Positions 14,811-19,648 of a stretch of DNA of 19,648 nt are shown here, piece by piece (within the stretch, counting starts at the first letter, position 1; each line of letters opens with the position of its first letter). Where the stretch lies: NCBI GenBank assembly GCA_945860325.1, contig CAMARL010000013.1, forward strand, positions 1 through 19,648. The letters are read 5' to 3'. The notes beneath the pieces are model-generated. The model saw nothing but the letters and a program-made list of their open reading frames with translations. It did no database searches and had not been told where the DNA came from. This DNA comes from Spirosoma fluviale. GTDB taxonomy: Bacteria; Bacteroidota; Bacteroidia; Cytophagales; Spirosomataceae. A program made the translations under genes and the position numbers.

Positions 14811-15512
14811 TTAAAGTATTCCCTCATCTGCAAAACTGAAATAGGTTTCTGAAGACACAATCAAGTGATCAGAAATCTGTATTTCAAATAAGTTTGCAGC
14901 TTCAATAATCTTTTTGGTTAAATGCTTATCGGCCTGACTGGGTTGTAATTGACCAGAAGGATGATTATGTGCCAATATGATGGCTGAAGATGTTTGCTCT
15001 AAAGCAGATTTAAACAATAATTTTATATCCACAGAAGTACCCGCAACACCACCTACACTAAATTTTTCTAATTTAATTAATCGAGAAGCGCGATTTAAAT
15101 GAATAATCCAAAATTCTTCATGCGCTAAATCACTTAAGTGAGGTCTCAATAAGTTATAGGCATCTTTTGAAGCCAATATAGTGTCGATTCGATGTGTTGT
15201 TTCAAAAACCATTCGCCGTCGGCCTAGCTCTAATGCAGCCACTAAAACGGCTGATTTAGCCTTTCCAATCCCTTTGAATTTCATAAAGTCAAATTGATTA
15301 AAGCGACCTAACTTATTTAAATCCCCTTGAATGGAGTTCAATATATCTTTTGAAAGATCTAATGCCGATTTATTAGGGATCCCCGAGCCTATCAATAAAG
15401 AGAGTATTTCATCAATCCGTAAGGTATCCTTCCCTTTTATTGCCATCAACTCGCGTGGCCTTTCCTCCAATCGAATTTCTTTGATTTTACCTCCATTAAG
15501 TAAATAATTCAT
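14811..15512 (-). CDS. radC: RadC/YeeS family JAB-domain protein
   Basis: 233-residue RadC-family protein (JPCR/UPF0758). It has an N-terminal helix-hairpin-helix-like part with LLIGSG and FKGIGKAKSAVLVAALELGRRR. The C-terminal JAB/MPN metalloprotease-like domain carries the metal-binding signature HNHPSGQLQPSQAD and upstream FWIIHLNRASRLI. The older DNA-repair assignment of RadC is no longer accepted, and its biochemical role is unknown. The start is placed at ATG 15512 (MNYLLNGGKIKEI, then the RLEERPRE motif that opens family members). A further in-frame ATG at 15548 would place the first codons against the rpsT terminator and is less likely. It converges on the 32-residue ORF with 4 bases between them. 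Confidence 0.93.
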   Translation of the reverse strand: MNYLLNGGKIKEIRLEERPRELMAIKGKDTLRIDEILSLLIGSGIPNKSALDLSKDILNSIQGDLNKLGRFNQFDFMKFKGIGKAKSAVLVAALELGRRRMVFETTHRIDTILASKDAYNLLRPHLSDLAHEEFWIIHLNRASRLIKLEKFSVGGVAGTSVDIKLLFKSALEQTSSAIILAHNHPSGQLQPSQADKHLTKKIIEAANLFEIQISDHLIVSSETYFSFADEGIL

Positions 15513-15540
15513 AGGAACATTTTTCCTGAAGGTAATCCTT

Positions 15541-15572
15541 ATAAACAAGAAAACCCCGCGATTGCGGGGTTT
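15541..15572 (-). terminator. Rho-independent terminator of rpsT
   Basis: A 9-bp perfect stem (AAACCCCGC at 15551-15559 and GCGGGGTTT at 15564-15572) with a GATT loop is followed on the minus strand by a T-rich run interrupted by C and G. It sits 23 bases beyond the rpsT stop and just upstream of radC. The broken T-run may let some transcription reach radC, which has no clear promoter of its own. Confidence 0.85.
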
Positions 15573-15595
15573 ATCAATATGCTGATAATCTAAAA

Positions 15596-15853
15596 CTATG
15601 CGGCTAATTTATTGGCCAACTTAGCTAATTTAGATTTTTGATTTTCTGCTTTATTCTTATGAATGATGTTTTTCTTAGCTAATTTATCTAAAGCAGAAGA
15701 AACCTTTTTGTACAAATCAACAACTATAGTTTTATCTGTAGCCAAACGCAGATTTTTAATCATCGTACGAGTAGACTTGTGTTGATAACGGTTACGCAAA
15801 CGCTTTGATTCATTTGCTCTAATACGCTTTAATGCTGATTTATGATTTGCCAT
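15596..15853 (-). CDS. rpsT: 30S ribosomal protein S20
   Basis: 85-residue small basic helical protein that binds 16S rRNA. It starts MANHKSALKRIRANESKRL, the conserved S20 N terminus, and ends KNKAENQKSKLAKLANKLAA, the usual Ala/Lys-rich helix. The start is ATG 15853; the open frame continues to 15895, but those residues are unlike S20. It is a single-gene transcript with a matched promoter (39 nt leader) and its own terminator. The leader is A/T-rich with an AGAAGAAGAAG stretch on the minus strand. Confidence 0.97.
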   Translation of the reverse strand: MANHKSALKRIRANESKRLRNRYQHKSTRTMIKNLRLATDKTIVVDLYKKVSSALDKLAKKNIIHKNKAENQKSKLAKLANKLAA

Positions 15854-15892
15854 TGCTTTAAATAATCTTCTTCTTCTAATAAAATTGAAATG

Positions 15893-15924
15893 CAAAATTA
15901 AACAAAATGATTTTAAAACACAAC
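15893..15924 (-). promoter_or_regulatory. rpsT promoter (-33 and -7), nested in the start of the next gene
   Basis: The minus strand reads GTTG (15921-15924), a 20-nt spacer, then TAATTTTG (15893-15900). This is the best two-part Bacteroidota promoter match in the window. The -33 box and most of the spacer lie inside the first codons of the divergent hydrolase gene starting at 15907. Confidence 0.65.
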
Positions 15925-16812
15925 ATACTAAACAAAAAAAGCAGTCAAATCCTTATAATTTTAATCCTGACACTTCGTTCTAGCGCATATTCAAGCGTAA
16001 TGATCAAACCTTGGGGATTTTTTGCACATAAAAAAATAAATACGCTGGCCATATATACCTTGCCTATGGAAATGATAACATTTTACAAAAGGCATCAAAA
16101 AGAAATTGAGGGTTTATCCGTTTTGCCAGACCAACGAAGATATATCATGGATAATGAGGCTTCTAGGCATTATATTGATTTAGACCGTTATAAGATTTCA
16201 GATATTCAGTATACGACCTGGGCCGAAATAACAAAGAACATCCATCCAGATAGTTTAGTGACGCATGGAATCGTCCCTTGGCACATTCCCATTTTATACC
16301 AACAATTGAAATATGCGTTTGTTCGTCGAGATACTGTTACGATTATTAAATTATCGGCCGAAATGGGACATTATGTTGGCGATTTACATGTTCCATTACA
16401 TACAACATCCAATTATGATGGACAAAAAACCGGGCAGACGGGATTACATGCATTTTGGGAATCTCGTATTCCTGAATTATTAAATGAGGCATTAGAGGAG
16501 TGGGTTGGCCCAGCTACTTTCATTCCTAATGTATCTAAATCTACCTGGGATTGGGTATTAGAATCACATACTGAAGTAAAAATTTTAATCGAACAAGAAG
16601 CGAAATTAAATTCCACATTTAAACAATCAAAAAAATATACTTTCGAAAAAAAGGGCAGCGTATTACAAAAGAATTATAGCGTAGAATACAGCAAAAAATA
16701 TCACCAAGTACTTGACCATCAAATAGAAAATAGATTTCAAAGTGCTTATAAACATGTAGGTGATATTTGGTATTCAGCTTGGATTGAAGCGGGCCAACCC
16801 TTTTTTAAATAA
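15907..16812 (+). CDS. Exported zinc-dependent phospholipase C / S1-P1 nuclease family hydrolase
   Basis: 301-residue protein with a signal-peptide-like N terminus (residues about 12-29, SQILIILILTLRSSAYS), so probably periplasmic or outer. The mature part shows a tri-zinc ligand set as in S1/P1 nucleases and bacterial phospholipase C: KPWGFFAHKKIN (Trp36, His41), EASRHYIDLDRY (His88, Asp91), VTHGIVPWH (His120), AEMGHYVGDLHVPLHTTSNYDG (His155, Asp159, His165), and LHAFWES (His181, Glu185). Substrate, phospholipid or nucleic acid phosphodiester, cannot be told from motifs. It is divergent from rpsT with a shared start region (its first codons contain the rpsT -33 box) and lies 19 bases before the rlmI-like gene, so it is probably co-transcribed with it. 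Confidence 0.88.
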   Translation: MILKHNILNKKSSQILIILILTLRSSAYSSVMIKPWGFFAHKKINTLAIYTLPMEMITFYKRHQKEIEGLSVLPDQRRYIMDNEASRHYIDLDRYKISDIQYTTWAEITKNIHPDSLVTHGIVPWHIPILYQQLKYAFVRRDTVTIIKLSAEMGHYVGDLHVPLHTTSNYDGQKTGQTGLHAFWESRIPELLNEALEEWVGPATFIPNVSKSTWDWVLESHTEVKILIEQEAKLNSTFKQSKKYTFEKKGSVLQKNYSVEYSKKYHQVLDHQIENRFQSAYKHVGDIWYSAWIEAGQPFFK

Positions 16813-16831
16813 AATTTTGCAATTTTACAGG

Positions 16832-18013
16832 ATGGAAGACATAAAATTTGTACAGCTAAAACCAGGAAAAGATTCACCAGTAAAAAGATTCCATCCTTGG
16901 ATTTTCTCAGGAGCTATCTTAAAGCAAAGTGATCATTTAAAAGATGGAGACTGGGTCAATGTTATCAGTTCAAGAGATGAATTTTTGGGTACGGGTCATT
17001 TTCATCATGGAAGTATTTCTGTCAAAATTGTTTCTTTTAAAGAGATCACATCCAAAGAAGAATTTTGGATTCAAAGAATTCAAAATGCATTTGATTTAAG
17101 GCAAAAGCTTCCTTTGGGAGAAACTAACGCTTATCGGCTGATACATGGGGAAGGAGACGGATGCCCTGGATTGGTGATTGACCATTACAATGGAGTTTTT
17201 GTATTTCAGGCGCATACCATAGGGATGCACTTAGATCGCCTGGAAGTGGTTAAAGCGCTTAAGCATGTATTTGGGAAAAAGATTAAAGCCATTTATGATA
17301 AGAGTAAGGAAACCTTGCCGCCTGAATATGCGCAAAATTGTAATAATGATTATTTAGAAGGAAGTGCAAAAACTCCGCATGAAATCGTAGAAAATGGGAT
17401 AAAATTTTCGGTCAATTGGGTTACTGGGCAAAAAACAGGTTTCTTCATTGATCAACGCGATAATAGACATTTGCTATCGTTGTATTCAAAAGGTAAAACT
17501 ATATTAAATACATTTTGCTATTCGGGTGGGTTTTCTATGTATGCACTTAAAGAAGGTGCTAAAAAGGTGGTATCATTGGACACCTCAGCCAAAGCGATTG
17601 ATTTAGTCAATATCAATTTAACCTTAAATGAATTATCAATTAAAAAACACGAATCCATTGTAGGCGAAACCCTACCCTATTTAAAGAATTGTGAGGAAGA
17701 ATTTGATATCATTATTTTGGATCCACCAGCCTTTGCTAAATCGATTAGCAGTAAACACAAGGCGCTTCAAGGCTATCAAAAAATCAATTATTTAGCCATC
17801 AAGAAAATTAAAAAAAACGGACTCATTTTCACATATTCTTGCTCCCAAGTAATAACAAGAGACTTATTCTACAACATGTTAGTTGCCGCAGGAATAGAGA
17901 CCGGAAGAGAAATCCAAGTGATTCATCAAATGACGCAAGCTCCCGATCATCCGATCAATTTATTTCACCCGGAAAGCAATTACCTAAAAGGTTTTGTGTT
18001 AAGAGTTATCTAA
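16832..18013 (+). CDS. rlmI: Class I SAM-dependent rRNA methyltransferase, RlmI-like (23S rRNA m5C)
   Basis: 393-residue protein close to E. coli RlmI in length (396), which methylates C1962 of 23S rRNA at position 5. An N-terminal PUA domain covers residues about 1-75 (KRFHPWIFSGAIL, GDWVNVISSRDEFLGTG). A central beta-domain follows (RLIHGEGDGCPGLVIDHY; TGQKTGFFIDQRDNR). The SAM-binding Rossmann domain has TFCYSGGFSMYAL, then VVSLDTSAKAI, LDPPAFAKS (from 297) and YSCSQ, whose cysteine near 337 is the likely catalytic residue. The start is ATG 16832; the frame is open to 16760 inside the preceding gene, but that part is not homologous. It converges on lepB with a 4-base stop overlap. The exact target base is inferred from family. 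Confidence 0.9.
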   Translation: MEDIKFVQLKPGKDSPVKRFHPWIFSGAILKQSDHLKDGDWVNVISSRDEFLGTGHFHHGSISVKIVSFKEITSKEEFWIQRIQNAFDLRQKLPLGETNAYRLIHGEGDGCPGLVIDHYNGVFVFQAHTIGMHLDRLEVVKALKHVFGKKIKAIYDKSKETLPPEYAQNCNNDYLEGSAKTPHEIVENGIKFSVNWVTGQKTGFFIDQRDNRHLLSLYSKGKTILNTFCYSGGFSMYALKEGAKKVVSLDTSAKAIDLVNINLTLNELSIKKHESIVGETLPYLKNCEEEFDIIILDPPAFAKSISSKHKALQGYQKINYLAIKKIKKNGLIFTYSCSQVITRDLFYNMLVAAGIETGREIQVIHQMTQAPDHPINLFHPESNYLKGFVLRVI

Positions 18014-19155
18014 TTAACAAAACGGAAGATGCGATTCCAGCGAATTTTACCTGAGAAAAGACCTTTGTTAGGATCTAATGACATCCAGACAAATACAGCC
18101 TTTCCTACGATATGATCGGCAGGAACAAAACCCCAAAACCTTGAATCAGCTGAATTGTGGCGATTATCCCCCATCATAAAATAGTAATCTTGTTTAAAAG
18201 TATAACTATTTAATACTTTTCCATTTTGTGAAATTTTATCTCCGTTGATCGTTATGCCATCGTTTCCTTCGTACTTCTGAATAGCTTCTTGGTATAATTT
18301 GACATTTTTGGCATCTAAATTGACAGTCCAGCCTTTTGCCGGAATTTGTAAAGGTCCAAACCAATCTCTATTCCATTTGAACTGAATAGTATCATGAGGA
18401 AAAATGGCTTCAAATGCCTGTCCTTTGACATCTTTAAATGAATCATAATCAAAAGTTTTAGCAAATGAAGATTTAGAAATTTCTGAAATCTTAACATGCG
18501 AGGTATTCAATTTATACCCGACCAATTGGTTTAATGAGTCAGCAAGAGGCAACCAATCTGCTGAATCAAAGCTAGCATCAGGAGAATTACGGATACCAAA
18601 TTGGTCAAAAAAACTTTCTTCTAACGTCTCCTTGGTCTTCATGAATACAGGATGTTGCATTCTTTCCGGATTTTCCAAGGCCTTATTATTAATCAATACC
18701 TGTTGGTTCCTAACCTCAATCACATCACCCGGTGTACCTACACACCTTTTTACATAAAAAGTACGAAGGTCTAATGGAGCATCTCCATCGTCTTCCCAAT
18801 TAGGTGCATTGAAAACAACGGCATCCCCCTTTTTAACTTCTGTAAAACCAGGTAAACGGAAAGTTGGCAAATTCAACCAACGTAAATAAGAAGGTATATT
18901 CGTGAACCATATTTTTTGATGCGTTAAAGGCAATTGCAAAGGAGTTTTTGGCGTGCGAACCCCATAATGCATTTTACTAACAAACAAAAAATCGCCTACC
19001 ATTAAAGAACTTTCCATGGATGGTGTAGGAATGGTATATGCCTCAAAAAGAAAAAAGCGAATTAGGGTAGCCGCGACTACTGCAAATAAAACAGAATCCA
19101 ACCACTCTCTAAAGGCTGATTTTTGCGTAGGTTTTTTTGCGTCTTTGGAATTCAT
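18010..19155 (-). CDS. lepB: Signal peptidase I
   Basis: 381-residue inner-membrane serine protease that removes signal peptides from exported proteins. One N-terminal membrane segment (residues about 18-40) is followed by TIPTPSMESSL with catalytic Ser46, FYVKRCVGTPGDVI with catalytic Lys136, and GDNRHNSADSRFWGFVP near 329-345. It is longer than E. coli LepB (324 residues) because about 150 residues are inserted between the Lys box and the GDN box, a layout common in Bacteroidota. The start is ATG 19155, 4 bases after the PhyH-family stop, so it is co-transcribed with that gene. No second C-terminal membrane segment is seen. Confidence 0.95.
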   Translation of the reverse strand: MNSKDAKKPTQKSAFREWLDSVLFAVVAATLIRFFLFEAYTIPTPSMESSLMVGDFLFVSKMHYGVRTPKTPLQLPLTHQKIWFTNIPSYLRWLNLPTFRLPGFTEVKKGDAVVFNAPNWEDDGDAPLDLRTFYVKRCVGTPGDVIEVRNQQVLINNKALENPERMQHPVFMKTKETLEESFFDQFGIRNSPDASFDSADWLPLADSLNQLVGYKLNTSHVKISEISKSSFAKTFDYDSFKDVKGQAFEAIFPHDTIQFKWNRDWFGPLQIPAKGWTVNLDAKNVKLYQEAIQKYEGNDGITINGDKISQNGKVLNSYTFKQDYYFMMGDNRHNSADSRFWGFVPADHIVGKAVFVWMSLDPNKGLFSGKIRWNRIFRFVN

Positions 19156-19159
19156 AAAA

Positions 19160-19648
19160 TTATTTTTTGTGTAAATACTTATCTATTAACTCTTGTGATG
19201 GTTTATTTATGTAGGGCGAAGGAAAACCTCTTTCTACAAAATCAACATCTTCCATATTGGTATACCGTAAATGAGAAGACCACCTTATTTGATTATTAGT
19301 TATAACACCCGATTCGTGAACTAGCAAGGTAGAAAAAATGACAATATCTCCCATATTCACTTCAGGTTGCAATTTAGGATATGCACTTCGGTCAAATGGC
19401 ACCTCAGCAAAACCATTTTCTAATTTATCCGTCAGTGGTCCCAATTTATGAGAACCCGGGTAAAATATGACAGGGCCATGTCCAATTTTCAAATCAATTA
19501 AAGGAAACCAAACAACAATCGAATCCTGTGAAGCCAACATGGAAACCCAATCTTGATGCAATGGCGTTTTGTAGAAATGCTCCGCCATGGCAAGGTTCGG
19601 ATGATTGAAAAATAACATGGGCCGAGTACACATTAAAGGCTTTGACAA
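19160..19648 (-). CDS. PhyH-family (phytanoyl-CoA dioxygenase-like) Fe(II)/2-oxoglutarate oxygenase, N terminus outside window
   Basis: At least 162 residues; the frame is still open at the window edge, and the TTG there is not a convincing start, so it is 5'-truncated. PhyH-type iron ligands are seen as TPLHQDW (His-x-Asp) and VHESG (distal His), followed by an arginine in the IRWSSHLRYT segment, where family members bind 2-oxoglutarate. GPVIFYPGSHKLGPL is a typical PhyH loop. Substrate unknown: members hydroxylate fatty acyl-CoAs, amino acids or secondary metabolites. It lies just upstream of lepB in the same direction with 4 bases between. Confidence 0.88.
   Translation of the reverse strand: MSKPLMCTRPMLFFNHPNLAMAEHFYKTPLHQDWVSMLASQDSIVVWFPLIDLKIGHGPVIFYPGSHKLGPLTDKLENGFAEVPFDRSAYPKLQPEVNMGDIVIFSTLLVHESGVITNNQIRWSSHLRYTNMEDVDFVERGFPSPYINKPSQELIDKYLHKK

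Noticed and set aside
15513..15548. Earlier RadC start at ATG 15548
   Set aside because: It would place codons directly beside the rpsT terminator, and the extra residues are not part of the family N terminus.
1..19648. CRISPR arrays, insertion sequences, tRNA genes, defence or phage modules
   Set aside because: No direct repeat series, transposase, terminal repeats or cloverleaf were noticed; gene content is chromosomal housekeeping apart from the DUF1501/DUF1553 pair.

Overview
The window is a compact, AT-rich stretch of bacterial chromosome whose gene content and signals point to a member of the Bacteroidota, most likely Cytophagales (inference). The support is: repeated matches to the Bacteroidota -7 promoter element TAnnTTTG at sensible distances from start codons; almost no Shine-Dalgarno-like sequence; a fused HisB; a long signal peptidase I; a DUF937/OmpA-like protein; and the start and end of a Bacteroidota SAM-methyltransferase family. 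No CRISPR array, insertion sequence, phage gene, tRNA or rRNA was seen. No stretch without a gene exceeds 175 bases.

Layout. Bases 1-1103 (minus) hold most of a MacB/FtsX-type ABC permease, cut by the window edge. Divergent from it is a large FAD plus Fe-S D-2-hydroxyacid dehydrogenase, coupled by a 4-base overlap to a small DUF4286 protein. Next come ung (minus), then apaG and a shrunken methyltransferase relic (plus). A minus-strand operon of a membrane-anchored cytochrome-type DUF1549/DUF1553 protein and a Tat-exported DUF1501 protein follows. Then come a DeaD-like RNA helicase with a structured leader and a strong terminator, and a DUF937-TM-OmpA-like protein (both minus). hisB and a 32-residue membrane miniprotein are on plus, followed by radC and rpsT on minus. 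An S1/P1-like (zinc phospholipase C) exported hydrolase and an RlmI-type rRNA methyltransferase are on plus. The window closes with lepB and a partial PhyH-family dioxygenase on minus.

How the genes fit together. Most are housekeeping: DNA repair (ung, perhaps radC), translation and RNA (deaD, rpsT, rlmI), histidine synthesis (hisB) and secretion (lepB). The one clear accessory-type module is the DUF1553/DUF1501 pair, a periplasmic system best known from Planctomycetes and of unproven function. Here it carries a carbohydrate-binding-like insert.

No wholly new multi-gene system is evident. The most interesting items are the pseudo-methyltransferase, the nested inverted repeats in the deaD leader, the 32-codon membrane ORF with its own promoter match, the zinc-less HisB phosphatase, the OmpA-like domain on a cytosolic-anchor protein, and three convergent gene pairs that each share a 4-base stop overlap.
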